DNA from: Candidatus Anammoxibacter sp.
GTDB taxonomy: Bacteria; Planctomycetota; Brocadiia; Brocadiales; Anammoxibacteraceae
Direction: 5' to 3'
Assembly: GCA_021777105.1 (NCBI GenBank)
Contig: JAIQZQ010000048.1
Location: 1 to 41,795, forward strand
DNA: 41,795 nucleotides
Shown: in pieces, positions 15,745 through 24,339 of the stretch
How the letters are laid out: each line of letters opens with the position of its first letter
How positions within the stretch are numbered: the stretch's first letter is position 1
Position numbers and translations under genes: made by a program
The notes under the pieces: model-generated
Told to the model about the DNA's origin: nothing
Databases searched by the model: none
What the model saw: only the letters and a program-made list of their open reading frames with translations

Positions 15745-16308
15745 TTAGCCCTGTTTGTACAAAGGCAAATTAGAAACTTCGGCGTCGGACAACTTTGGAT
15801 TCAGGCTATCCTTTTTCGTTATTATAGGGGTGACAATCGGCCAGTCAATGCCGATGCATGCGTCAGACCATAAGATTCCATATTCGTCTGACGGATTGTA
15901 AAAATCAGTGCTTTTATAAATAACGTCGGCGGATTCGCTTAACACGCAAAAGCCATGGGCAAAACCGACCGGCACAAAAATCTGCCGCTTATTTGATTCA
16001 GACAACTCAACGCCAACCCATTTCCCAAACCACGGAGAACCTTTACGTATGTCCACTACCGCGTCATAAATCGAACCGGTAACCGCGTAAACAAGCTTCT
16101 CTTGCGGGTGATTAAGCTGATAATGCATGCCGCGAAGCGTTCCTTTTCTGGAACGTGAATGATTATCCTGCACAAAAGGTTTGGCGATATTTATGGCGCC
16201 GTATTTATCATTTCGGTAAGTTTCAAGAAAAAAGCCCCTGTCGTCTTCAAACACATCCGGCTCAACTATGAACACTCCCGGTAATTCAGTTTCAATAAAC
16301 TTTACCAT
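15745..16308 (-). CDS. rfbC: dTDP-4-dehydrorhamnose 3,5-epimerase
   Basis: A 187-residue RmlC-family epimerase, full length. It converts dTDP-4-keto-6-deoxyglucose to dTDP-4-keto-rhamnose, the third step of dTDP-L-rhamnose synthesis. The cupin core carries the catalytic base in LRGMHYQ (H62) and the catalytic tyrosine in DVIYKS (Y131); the usual N-terminal DDRGFFLE block lies at 22-29. It lies 110 bases downstream of rfbA and 16 bases upstream of the metallophosphoesterase. The two other pathway genes (rfbB, rfbD) are not in the window and must lie elsewhere if the pathway is complete. Confidence 0.97.
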   Translation of the reverse strand: MVKFIETELPGVFIVEPDVFEDDRGFFLETYRNDKYGAINIAKPFVQDNHSRSRKGTLRGMHYQLNHPQEKLVYAVTGSIYDAVVDIRKGSPWFGKWVGVELSESNKRQIFVPVGFAHGFCVLSESADVIYKSTDFYNPSDEYGILWSDACIGIDWPIVTPIITKKDSLNPKLSDAEVSNLPLYKQG

Positions 16309-16418
16309 GCTTTTAAATTTACCCTAAAACGCGCAATATTCAAAACAAATTTTTTCATGCCGGTTGTTATGCGCTATTTACATGTAGAATTTTTTTCAAT
16401 TGGCCAGTTAACGCTAAT

Positions 16419-17294
16419 TTATGGGCCGCTTTCAACCGCAATTTCCATAAGATACCGACAGTACTCATTCTTCGCCATAGTTTCTGCAAGCTCTTTCAAG
16501 CGCGTAGCGTCAATGTATCCTAAACGAAACGCAATCTCTTCTATGCACGAAATCATAAACCCCTGACGTTCCTGTATCGCTTGCACATAACTTGCCGCTT
16601 GCTGCAACGACTCATGATTTCCCGTGTCAAGCCACGCAAACCCACGGCCTAACAGCTCTACCATAAGCTCGCCTCGTCTCAAATACTCAAGATTTACGTC
16701 CGTGATTTCAAGCTCGCCCCTGGGCGAAGGCTTGAGGGATTCGGCTATTTCCACAACATCATTATCATAGAAATAGAGACCGGGCACCGCGTATTTTGAC
16801 CTGGGTTCGGCCGGCTTTTCATCTATCCTGACAACTTTGCCGTTTTGATCAAACTCCACAACTCCATACCGTTCAGGATCATTAACGGGATACCCGAAAA
16901 CAACAGCTCCTTTTTGGAGTTTAACAACCCTTTCTAATATTTCCGGAAAACCGTGGCCGTAAAATATGTTATCGCCAAGAATAAGAGCGACGGTATCGGA
17001 GCCTATAAACTCCTTGCCTATTATAAACGCTTGCGCCAAACCATCAGGACGGGGCTGCTCAATATACGAAAACGACATCCCCAGCTGCGCGCCGTCGCCC
17101 AGCAAATCTTTAAATTTCGGCAAATCAAAAGGAGTTGAAATAATAAGCACATCTCGTATTCCGGCAAGCATTAAAACGGACAATGGATAGTAAATCATAG
17201 GTTTGTCATATACCGGCAACAACTGTTTACTTACAACCTTGGTGATGGGATATAAACGGGTGCCGGACCCGCCCGCCAAAATAATACCTTTCAT
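16419..17294 (-). CDS. rfbA: Glucose-1-phosphate thymidylyltransferase
   Basis: A 291-residue RmlA of the usual length. It joins dTTP and glucose-1-phosphate to give dTDP-glucose, the first committed step toward dTDP-sugars for envelope polysaccharide. The nucleotide-binding signature GGSGTRLYP (8-16), the [10 protein letters not shown] block (24-33) and the metal-binding LGDNIFYG block (about 109-116) are intact. ATG 17294 has a good GGGAG site seven bases upstream, so it probably leads the operon rfbA-rfbC-phosphoesterase. Confidence 0.97.
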   Translation of the reverse strand: MKGIILAGGSGTRLYPITKVVSKQLLPVYDKPMIYYPLSVLMLAGIRDVLIISTPFDLPKFKDLLGDGAQLGMSFSYIEQPRPDGLAQAFIIGKEFIGSDTVALILGDNIFYGHGFPEILERVVKLQKGAVVFGYPVNDPERYGVVEFDQNGKVVRIDEKPAEPRSKYAVPGLYFYDNDVVEIAESLKPSPRGELEITDVNLEYLRRGELMVELLGRGFAWLDTGNHESLQQAASYVQAIQERQGFMISCIEEIAFRLGYIDATRLKELAETMAKNEYCRYLMEIAVESGP

Positions 17295-17519
17295 TAATCA
17301 TCTCCCGTTTCGATAAAGCCGGCAAATTACATGCAGCAGAAATCGACTCAAAATGTATTTTCAAATAAAGAGGGGTAGACACTTTGAACAACCTCATGCA
17401 TATTATTAACAGCTTCAGATTAAAACGCCTTTAATCTAATAATCAACAATTCACTGTTAAACAGTGGCCACAAATCAAGATCTTTACGCGTTAGACAATC
17501 AAACAGGCTGTAAATGCTC

Positions 17520-18737
17520 TCATTCGCAACCTAATAATCCGGCAAGATTGTTAAAAAACGAAGCGGCATCCATAATAATGCCCATGCATTGAAATGATCC
17601 CCTGTCGGCAAATTTTGTCACAGTCGCGGGATTTGTGTCAACACAAAACATCGGAGCCGAGGCCGGCATCATATTGCCGGTTGCGATGCCATGAAGCATT
17701 GTGCCGACTACAACCACTATGCCAACGCCTTTCAAATGGCTTCGCATAGCATTTTGCGCCTCAATAACGTCTGTTATGACTTCAGGCAAAGGCCCATCGT
17801 CGCGAATAGAGCCTGCTAGCACAAAAGGGACGTCATTACTTACGCAGCCGCGCATAATGCCGGAGTTCAGCAATCCGCTTTCAACGGCGTCCTTAATACC
17901 GCCCGCGCTTCTAATGGCGTTGATAGCCCGTAAATGATGCTCATTGCCGTGCTCGGCATAAACGCCTCCAGCCAGCGACACGCCAAGTGATGTCCCATAA
18001 AGAGCAGACTCAATGTCATGCGTAGCCAACGCGTTTCCGGCAAACAACAGATCAATCCATCCCTGTTCTATTAATTTAGCAACAGAGCCGGCCGCTCCGC
18101 CATGGACAACCGCCGGCCCAAGCACAAACAGCTTTCTCAACCCCTTCTTCTTTGCTTCAGACATTTGCCTGGCAACTTCGCAAATTTGCCTGAGAGTCGG
18201 TTTTTCAGTTGAAACTGACGACGACATAAACCTGAAGCTATGAGAAACCTGATCTTCAGCAATAGAGTTGACCTTTACGCCACTATGTCCCACAACAAAA
18301 AAATCGCCGGCCTTAACATCATTCATCGGAGTGGTGATAAACTTCTCCGAACCTTTATCAAAACGCACACCAACGTCCATCTCCTGACCATCCACCGGAA
18401 CATAGTTATTTTTATATTTTACAAACGTCTCCAGATTGGTTGTCGAGTAAAAATTTTCAGGGAAAACGCCGTCTTTAACCGCCTTTTCCAGTTTTGCGTC
18501 CTCCCGTTCGTTGACTTCAACCCCTATAAATTTGAGTTTTCTTAAAATATGGGCAAGTTCATCTTCCGTGGGGGCTTCTACACGAATAACCGCCTTGCTG
18601 GAATCAACGCGCGTTCGTCCTATATCAATCTCATCAATAGAAAAAGAGCCCCCCATTGATAAAATTTGATCAAGAACTTTAGGAAGTGTCAGCGAGTCAA
18701 TGATATGGCCGCTTAGTTTAACAGTCTCGTGTATCAT
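17520..18737 (-). CDS. LOR/SDH-domain protein (TIGR00300), ornithine cyclodeaminase-like
   Basis: A 405-residue protein of the TIGR00300 (LOR/SDH conserved domain) family. The N-terminal half opens with GHIIDSLTLPKVLDQI and EIDIGRTRVDSS, which are typical of it. The C-terminal half has a Rossmann-like region (GPAVVHGGAAG near 207, VVVVGTMLHGIATGNMMP near 338) and ends with DTNPATVTKFADRG. Relatives in methanogens, and the C-terminal part of cyanobacterial AgrE, have been linked to conversion of ornithine to proline with NAD, so arginine/ornithine catabolism is the best guess. It is not in an evident operon: about 195 bases separate it from the next minus-strand gene and 225 from rfbA. Confidence 0.8.
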   Translation of the reverse strand: MIHETVKLSGHIIDSLTLPKVLDQILSMGGSFSIDEIDIGRTRVDSSKAVIRVEAPTEDELAHILRKLKFIGVEVNEREDAKLEKAVKDGVFPENFYSTTNLETFVKYKNNYVPVDGQEMDVGVRFDKGSEKFITTPMNDVKAGDFFVVGHSGVKVNSIAEDQVSHSFRFMSSSVSTEKPTLRQICEVARQMSEAKKKGLRKLFVLGPAVVHGGAAGSVAKLIEQGWIDLLFAGNALATHDIESALYGTSLGVSLAGGVYAEHGNEHHLRAINAIRSAGGIKDAVESGLLNSGIMRGCVSNDVPFVLAGSIRDDGPLPEVITDVIEAQNAMRSHLKGVGIVVVVGTMLHGIATGNMMPASAPMFCVDTNPATVTKFADRGSFQCMGIIMDAASFFNNLAGLLGCE

Positions 18738-18932
18738 AACAGTTAATCAGGGTAATGCCCATAGCTTGGGAAATGAAAAACAGGATGGAAAACGGAACAA
18801 AAAAAGCAAAAGAATTATAGAATAAGACGCGCGCCTTATTCTATGCAAAAAGATAAGCCAAATTGATCAGACGCAAAGAAATACATTATAAATTTCTGAA
18901 AGAGGCGCAAGCAACCACAATCCAATTTTCTT

Positions 18933-19847
18933 TTAATTCATCATCACAACTTTATTTCTACCGGTCTCTTTTGCCTTGTAAAGGGCCTCATCAGCCTTTT
19001 TTAGCAATGTTTCAGGCGAGTCTATTTCGTCCCTTATCTCGGAAACGCCTAAACTAATTGAAACGTCAATTGACAAATCCTCAAATTTAAACTTTTCACC
19101 CGCAATTATCAATCGAAAACGTTCGGCCAGCAACAAGGCCGCATCCATATCAGTTTCCGGCAGCACGCAACAAAATTCCTCGCCGCCGTATCTACCTATT
19201 GCATCTACGTTTCTGATAATAGCTTTGATTCTTGATGAGAGAGCTTGCAAGACAAAATCGCCACATTGGTGGCCGTATGTGTCGTTTATTTTCTTAAAAA
19301 AATCTATGTCAAATAAAACAAAGCTCATAGGCCTTGAATATCTCTTATGACGTGAAAACTCGTCTTTCAGGCATTTGTCAATATGCCGTCTATTAAACAC
19401 CCCGGTTAAGCCGTCTTTCATATTCATATCGATCAGCTTTTTTTCATAAGCAACAAGTTCGGTGACATCCTGCACTATTATGTAAATATGCTCTATGCTG
19501 CCGGGACCGCCGTTTTCCTGCTCACGCATAGGCCCCATAGTGCAACTTTGCTGCATATATTCAAAATTTATGTCAAAAGCGGTGATTGGTTTAAATGGAA
19601 AGAAATATTGATGCAGCCTTTGAGAGAAAAAAGACAAATTCCCAAAGTTAAGCACAGACTTGCAATTCCTTAAAAACTTTTTTTGATTTAGATTAGGAAA
19701 AAAGTCTAAAAGCTGAGAACCTATGATTTTTTCAGCCGTAATCCCGCTATGAATCTCCATCCAGGGATTCCAGTAACAAACTTTCAATTCCCTGTCAAGA
19801 ATAACAGCCCCTATATTTATCATCTCAAAAATTTGAGAAAACTTCAT
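18933..19847 (-). CDS. PAS-GGDEF diguanylate cyclase
   Basis: A 304-residue cyclase that makes cyclic di-GMP. A PAS sensor domain occupies about residues 1-130 (IGAVILDRELKVCYWNP, ending with IIVQDVTE), and a GGDEF domain covers about 140-304. The active-site loop is GGEEF (221-225) and the inhibitory I-site RNVD (212-215) sits exactly five residues upstream, so feedback control by c-di-GMP is expected. FDIDFFKKIND (179-189) carries the metal and substrate residues. Its ATG overlaps the cheC stop as ATGA, showing translational coupling. It is the third gene of a CheY-CheC-GGDEF operon, so its activity may be tied to that phosphorelay. Confidence 0.95.
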   Translation of the reverse strand: MKFSQIFEMINIGAVILDRELKVCYWNPWMEIHSGITAEKIIGSQLLDFFPNLNQKKFLRNCKSVLNFGNLSFFSQRLHQYFFPFKPITAFDINFEYMQQSCTMGPMREQENGGPGSIEHIYIIVQDVTELVAYEKKLIDMNMKDGLTGVFNRRHIDKCLKDEFSRHKRYSRPMSFVLFDIDFFKKINDTYGHQCGDFVLQALSSRIKAIIRNVDAIGRYGGEEFCCVLPETDMDAALLLAERFRLIIAGEKFKFEDLSIDVSISLGVSEIRDEIDSPETLLKKADEALYKAKETGRNKVVMMN

Positions 19848-20488
19848 TCATATTGCTCCATAAACCTGTTTAATGCCTTTTTCAACCAATCAATGGAATC
19901 GTGGCTGGTTGTTAAAAATAAAAAGCCATTAATATCCCTTTCCTTAAATTGAAAAACCGTTTTGAGCAGAATGACGGAGTTTTGCGGATTTAACTGATTT
20001 CTAGAGATCGCGTCAAGCGGATAATCTTCCAAAATAACCCTTGGAGGCGTATATGTAACCGTATCATGAAGCAATTCAGCAATTTTCCCCACGCAAGCGC
20101 CTATTAAAATATTGCCAACTTCCATTAATGATTCCTGTTCCAGCATGTCTATAGGGTCGGATTCATAGGCCAAATCTTTATCAGGGTCAAGAAGCGTTAT
20201 CAGCTCCTTTCCCGAACCCGCCGGAAAAATAAGAAAAGCATCGCCTTTAAATTTACCCCAATACTTTTGCTCAACAATACTAATCTGTTTATATTCCTTA
20301 ATCTCATTTTTTAAATAATCAGGCAATTCATCTGCCTTAATTATTTTAATGAAAGGAATGCTTAACGCAACATATATGTCAATTAGATCCGCAAGGTCAG
20401 CCGACGCCTTGCCAAAAGCAATATTCATTATTTCCTGAAGAATATTCTTCTCTTCTTCATTTATAAACGTATCGTTTGCAGTATCCAT
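19844..20488 (-). CDS. CheC-like CheY-P phosphatase
   Basis: A 214-residue CheC/CheX-family protein. It has two copies of the E-x2-N phosphatase motif, E19-N22 in LQEIMNIAFGKAS and E123-N126 in LMEVGNILIGACVGK, like true two-site CheC. Such proteins remove the phosphate from CheY-type receivers. It lies 13 bases downstream of a stand-alone receiver gene, its probable substrate, and overlaps the PAS-GGDEF gene by four bases. No chemoreceptors or CheA are nearby. The pairing suggests control of cyclic di-GMP output rather than classical chemotaxis. Confidence 0.88.
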   Translation of the reverse strand: MDTANDTFINEEEKNILQEIMNIAFGKASADLADLIDIYVALSIPFIKIIKADELPDYLKNEIKEYKQISIVEQKYWGKFKGDAFLIFPAGSGKELITLLDPDKDLAYESDPIDMLEQESLMEVGNILIGACVGKIAELLHDTVTYTPPRVILEDYPLDAISRNQLNPQNSVILLKTVFQFKERDINGFLFLTTSHDSIDWLKKALNRFMEQYE

Positions 20489-20501
20489 AAATATTATAGT
20501 T

Positions 20502-20885
20502 TTATTTATTACGAGCCCTTAAAACTGACCCTGCTTTTAAAACAGCCCGAAATACAGATTCATTATTAGGTGGTTTGCTCACAATAGACACTGCGCCTAG
20601 AGCCTCAACCTCTTCAATAGCCTTCTTTTGAACATCGGCGGTGCAAACAATAATGACCGCTTCCGGATCCACATCTTTCATCATTTGTAGAAAAACCCTT
20701 CCGTCCATAACCGGCATTGTCAGATCCAGAAACACAAGATCAGGTGTTATCTCTTTATACTTTGCAAGTCCGACTTCTCCGTTTTCAGCCTCATGGAACT
20801 CATAACCCTTGTCGTTTCCAATGCATTTTTTTAATATCTTTCTGGAAACGGACGAATCATCTATTATCAGAATTTTCTTTATCAT
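20502..20885 (-). CDS. CheY-like single-domain response regulator
   Basis: A 127-residue stand-alone receiver. The acidic pair D9-D10, phosphoacceptor D54 in FLDLTMPVMDG, the switch threonine (CTAD) and the lysine in VSKPP are present. There is no output domain. It is the first gene of the operon with cheC and the diguanylate cyclase, and is probably dephosphorylated by CheC. No kinase is encoded in the window. The start lacks a clear ribosome binding site and is set by the family N-terminus. Confidence 0.93.
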   Translation of the reverse strand: MIKKILIIDDSSVSRKILKKCIGNDKGYEFHEAENGEVGLAKYKEITPDLVFLDLTMPVMDGRVFLQMMKDVDPEAVIIVCTADVQKKAIEEVEALGAVSIVSKPPNNESVFRAVLKAGSVLRARNK

Positions 20886-21182
20886 AAGTAAAAAAATTAG
20901 TGAAAAAATTAGAATTAGTTTTAATATTTTAATTTATATTTCTAATCACAATAGAATATAAATATAATCTTCTTAACGCCCCTCTGTCATTCCATGCATT
21001 TAGAATAAACAGCACAAAATTTCGAATTTATAATTTTACTATTTTACAGTTAAAATTCAAGTAATATATTTTAGATTCCGCTTATATAGCCATAAGAACA
21101 ACCTTTACTAAATCTTGAAAATATGGTAACAATATGAACTCAAAAGCTCAGTTTTATCAAAATATCGCTACTTTTCTATAAA

Positions 21183-21674
21183 ATGTTTAGTCCAATAATC
21201 AGTCAAGTAAAAGAAACCGATTTAGACGGTTGCCACAATGTTGAGTCCGCATGCTACACATCAGATGGGGCGTCAAGGGAAAAAATAGCAAATAGAATAC
21301 GATTATTTCCAGAAGGCTTTTTTACGGCCAAGTTCGAAGGCAAGATAATAGGCATTATCAACAGCGCGTCAACCAATATGGACGATATAAGCGACGAAGA
21401 GCTGAAAGATATGGTAGGGCATGACAAAAACGGGCGAAATATTGTTGTTTTTTCATTAGCCGTCTTGCCGGAGTTTCAGGGGAAAGGCGTCTCAAAGTTG
21501 TTAATGTCAAGGTTTATAGAAGCATCAAAAACCCTGAAAAAGAAGAAAATCCTTTTAATTTGTAAAACCAACCTGATTGACTATTATAAAAAATACGGTT
21601 TTCTCTATAACGGCAAGTCAGACTCAACCCATGGAGGTTTTGAGTGGCACGAGATGTTTTGGCCGATTTCTTAA
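21183..21674 (+). CDS. GNAT family N-acetyltransferase
   Basis: A 163-residue GNAT acetyltransferase. The acetyl-CoA binding motif is visible as SLAVLPEFQGKGVSKLLM (the Q/R-x2-G-x-G/A form). The C-terminal LIDYYKKYGF fits the last helix and strand of the fold. It resembles small polyamine or amine acetyltransferases of the AANAT kind, but the substrate cannot be set from sequence. The stop is 23 bases before the start of the secreted protein gene, so the two may share a transcript. The 297 bases upstream are AT-rich and divergent from the cheY operon. Confidence 0.88.
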   Translation: MFSPIISQVKETDLDGCHNVESACYTSDGASREKIANRIRLFPEGFFTAKFEGKIIGIINSASTNMDDISDEELKDMVGHDKNGRNIVVFSLAVLPEFQGKGVSKLLMSRFIEASKTLKKKKILLICKTNLIDYYKKYGFLYNGKSDSTHGGFEWHEMFWPIS

Positions 21675-21697
21675 CAATTGGAAACAAAGGAGCCTAT

Positions 21698-22252
21698 ATG
21701 GATTTCTTAAAAAAAATATTTGGCCTAAAAATCTTATTGTGCTCGATTTTCATATCTGTGGTAATATTTCAGGCAGACGCAACGCAATTACATGGATTAT
21801 CCGGTGATATTAACGCGACTACAAACCTGGGCAAAACACGATCCACGGTAAAAGCGCATATCAACTGCGCCCTTACCTTAGAACATTACCGTTTTTCATT
21901 CACCGCGCTTTCACAGGAGAGTTTTAAAGCCGCGCTAACGCTTTTTAATAAAAGCGGAACTGACATTGAGCTGGAAATGATCTCGCATTGCGGGGAAGAC
22001 AAACCAATTCAAGTCATTCTACGCAACCAAAACGATGAAATATTGTGGGAATACATCCATCTTGACCCATTGATAGGCTGCCCTGATTTTGGGGAGAAAT
22101 TCACGTTGAAAAACAACCGCTCACTACGTCACACCGTTAACGTGCCATTGATTATAGACAGAGCTCCCCTGATTCCCGGCGAATATAAGCTTGAAGCCTT
22201 TATCGACGGCCGCCCAAAATTTGGAGCATTTGCCCCGCTGCAAATAGAATAG
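21698..22252 (+). CDS. Secreted protein, possible BsuPI-like beta domain
   Basis: A 184-residue exported protein. The frame opens earlier inside the GNAT gene, but ATG 21698 has an AAAGGAG site eight bases upstream and begins a clean signal peptide: basic LKKIFGLK, a hydrophobic core, then a likely signal peptidase I site after ADA (about residue 28). The mature part looks all-beta. It has a segment resembling BsuPI-type Ig-like domains (LFNKSGTDIELEM and DEILWEY), and ends with PGEYKLEAFIDG. Two cysteines (in HCGEDK and GCPDFG) could form a disulfide. Function unknown; it probably acts in the periplasm or envelope. Confidence 0.78.
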   Translation: MDFLKKIFGLKILLCSIFISVVIFQADATQLHGLSGDINATTNLGKTRSTVKAHINCALTLEHYRFSFTALSQESFKAALTLFNKSGTDIELEMISHCGEDKPIQVILRNQNDEILWEYIHLDPLIGCPDFGEKFTLKNNRSLRHTVNVPLIIDRAPLIPGEYKLEAFIDGRPKFGAFAPLQIE

Positions 22253-22360
22253 CGCAAAAAAGGTGATCGGTAATCAGTAACCGGTATCAAGTTTACAGTT
22301 TGCAAACCGCAATCAAGCATCAAAAACCCGCGCAGCGGGTATCCAGTAACCAGTAACCAA
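22253..22360. repeat. AGTAACCAG-type dispersed repeat before rsmE
   Basis: About 100 bases made of short motifs (GTAATCAGTAACCGGT, CCAGTAACCAGTAACC) and a small hairpin (CCCGCGCAGCGGG). The same AGTAACCAG phrase recurs near 37880 and 38120. It runs up to the rsmE start codon and leaves no ribosome binding site for it. Confidence 0.55.
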
Positions 22361-23071
22361 ATGAACCTCATACTATTATTTAAAGACGACTTTATTACAA
22401 ACTCACAAATTACCCGCATTCAAGGACGGCGCCTTGAACATGTTCTGAACGTGCATAAAGCGTCAATTGGCGATAATCTGTGTGTGGGCTTGCTAAACGA
22501 CAAGATTGGCGCGGGCAAAGTTTTAAACCTCGACAACAACGCATTGGAACTGGATGTTACGCTGGATAGAGATCCGCCCGCCGCAACGCCCGCAGCGCTA
22601 ATACTCGCTATGCCTCGGCCAAGAGTTTTAAAACGCATACTATCCCACACCTGCGCCATGGGCATTAAAAAGATCGTGTTAATCAATTCATACCGGGTGG
22701 AAAAAAGCTTCTGGAAGAGCCCTTTGTTAAAGGAAGAAAATCTAAACAAATACCTAATGCTAGGCCTTGAACAGGCGCGCGACACAATCCTGCCTGAAGT
22801 TATCATAAAACCGTTATTTAAACCCTTTGTGGAAGACGAACTACCCGCTATTATTAAAGACACACATCCTTACGTAGCCCACCCCTATGCGCCGCAAAAC
22901 AACCCGCGCGCCATAGAGACACCAGCTACCATTGCAATAGGCCCCGAAGGAGGCTTCACAACATATGAAGTCGCAAAACTCGAAGAAAGCGGTTTCACAT
23001 CAATAAATTTAGGCCAACGCATACTACCCGTTGAAACAGCCGTCCCTTTTTTAGTTTCAAAGTTGATATAA
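22361..23071 (+). CDS. rsmE: 16S rRNA (uracil1498-N3)-methyltransferase
   Basis: A 236-residue RsmE of normal length. It methylates U1498 of 16S rRNA using S-adenosylmethionine. An N-terminal PUA-like domain (about 1-70, with RRLEHVLNVHKASIGD) precedes the SPOUT methyltransferase domain. The knotted SAM site is seen in IAIGPEGGF (about 190-198) and LGQRILPVETA (about 216-226). The ATG directly follows a repeat region and lacks a ribosome binding site. Right after its stop, the same frame reads into the truncated Rpn-family remnant, so an insertion or deletion joined the two. Confidence 0.95.
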   Translation: MNLILLFKDDFITNSQITRIQGRRLEHVLNVHKASIGDNLCVGLLNDKIGAGKVLNLDNNALELDVTLDRDPPAATPAALILAMPRPRVLKRILSHTCAMGIKKIVLINSYRVEKSFWKSPLLKEENLNKYLMLGLEQARDTILPEVIIKPLFKPFVEDELPAIIKDTHPYVAHPYAPQNNPRAIETPATIAIGPEGGFTTYEVAKLEESGFTSINLGQRILPVETAVPFLVSKLI

Positions 23072-23101
23072 ACCAATTATAATTTCAACTTCGCCAGTTA
23101 T

Positions 23102-23844
23102 GCCTTTATCCTGATACACATTGAGATTCAGAAAGAAATAGAGGCGGATTCTGATAAAATGATGTTTAATTATTACAAGGCAATCACAATGGAGTATAAT
23201 GAGCCTGTGTTTGCGCCGGCAATATATACAGGTAATAATAAATCAGGGGCAAGGTTGCCCAATTATTATGAAGAGAACTGTTTTGGGACAAAGGCGCGTT
23301 ACGACTTCCAGGTAAAAAATCTTTGCGATTACGATTATCATGAATACCTGGATTCAGACAACCCCATAGTAGCGGCATTATTGGCGCACATGGATCACAA
23401 AGGCGATTCAAAAGCCCTTGTCATGGCCAAAACATTAAATAAACTTTCACGTTATAATTTAAATGAAAAGGACAAAGCTGTAGTAATAGACTTTATAGAG
23501 AGGATATTAAACCTTAAAGGTGATGATTTAAAGGAGTTTAACGGATATCTTTATCAAAACGAATACAAGGAGGCAAAGGCAATGATAAGCGCGTATGATG
23601 AAATGGTAAAAGAACATGAGGAAATGGTAAAAATAGAGGAAGGATTGAAGGCAAGCGGGAAGGAAAACTCGAAGGAAAGCTCGAAGGCGAGAGGATGCTT
23701 TTGATTAGGCAAATAGAAAAAAAATGGGCCGCATTGCGGCCTGATGTAAAAAACAGATTAAACAGTATCGACTCGCCGGATAAACTTGAGGCTCTTGGCG
23801 AAAAGATAATAGTTTGCGACCGGATTGAAGAACTGGAAATTTAA
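23102..23844 (+). pseudogene. Truncated and frameshifted Rpn/PD-(D/E)XK transposase-like gene with DUF4351 tail
   Basis: Remnant of an Rpn-family (recombination-promoting nuclease, PD-(D/E)XK) protein. The frame is open from the rsmE stop; family resemblance begins near 23102 with AFILIHIEIQ and continues through MMFNYY and DNPIVAALLAHM. An ATG at 23159 gives a 181-residue frame, but the family N-terminus is missing. Near 23650-23665 the frame is lost. Shifting by -1 restores the usual GKLEGKLEGE repeats and a DUF4351 tail (LLIRQIEKKW to LEALGEKI) that ends at 23844. So there is one 5' truncation and one frameshift. Such genes are often mobile; a nuclease product is unlikely here. Confidence 0.8.
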
Positions 23845-23859
23845 TTAATATCAAATTAG

Positions 23860-24132
23860 GGCTCGGAAAGAAACAATGAAAGTAATCAGGATCAGGTTAA
23901 ACAGATAACAGAAATTATCATAAATGACTATAAACCGGATAAAGTAATCCTTTTTGGGTCGCGGGCGCGCGGCGATGTCAGGCCAGATAGTGATATAGAT
24001 ATTTTGGTTGTATCCGATAACGAAAAAAACCTGCCTAGATACAAAAGAGGTTTAAAGGTAAGGGTCAAACTCTCATCCATACTAATACCAAAAGATATTC
24101 TGTTGTCGATTATGCTTGCGGCAAACTTGTAG
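23860..24132 (+). pseudogene. MNT-type nucleotidyltransferase remnant
   Basis: An open frame of 90 codons with no usable start. It has the minimal nucleotidyltransferase motif GSRARGD (23956-23976) followed by PDSDIDILVV, the metal-binding D-x-D pair. An ATG at 23876 lies in the wrong frame, so a small indel just after it probably broke the gene. The 3' part loses similarity after about residue 75. Genes of this type usually pair with a HEPN protein as a toxin-antitoxin unit; no HEPN partner is seen. Confidence 0.7.
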
Positions 24133-24151
24133 CGAAATGTTACGCCGGTGG

Positions 24152-24339
24152 CTATATTTCTATTGTTTCAAGTGAAGAGTTTTCCGGTATTTCACATTCG
24201 GTTGCAAGCATATCAATTGCGCCTATACGAAGAGATTCCATCAAATCATCATGTGTTCTTTCTTGCGCATTAACGCCAGGCAGGTCAACCACCCAATCCA
24301 CCAATCTCCATTTTTTTGTGTAACAGCCCTGTATTTCAT
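24152..24339 (-). pseudogene. hicB: Decayed HicB-family antitoxin
   Basis: The natural ATG at 24339 opens MKYRAVTQKNGDWWIGW, a typical HicB start. The frame then runs off into unrelated residues. One base later, in the neighbouring frame, the HicB core continues as VVDLPGVNAQERTHDDL and LRIGAIDML and ends at 24152. A one-base deletion near 24290 explains this. The antitoxin is therefore broken. It lies directly after a hicA remnant on the same strand. Confidence 0.78.

Noticed and set aside
22253..22360. Possible CRISPR-like array from repeated AGTAACCAG phrases
   Set aside because: The phrases are short, irregularly spaced and lack unique spacers of constant length; no cas genes are present.
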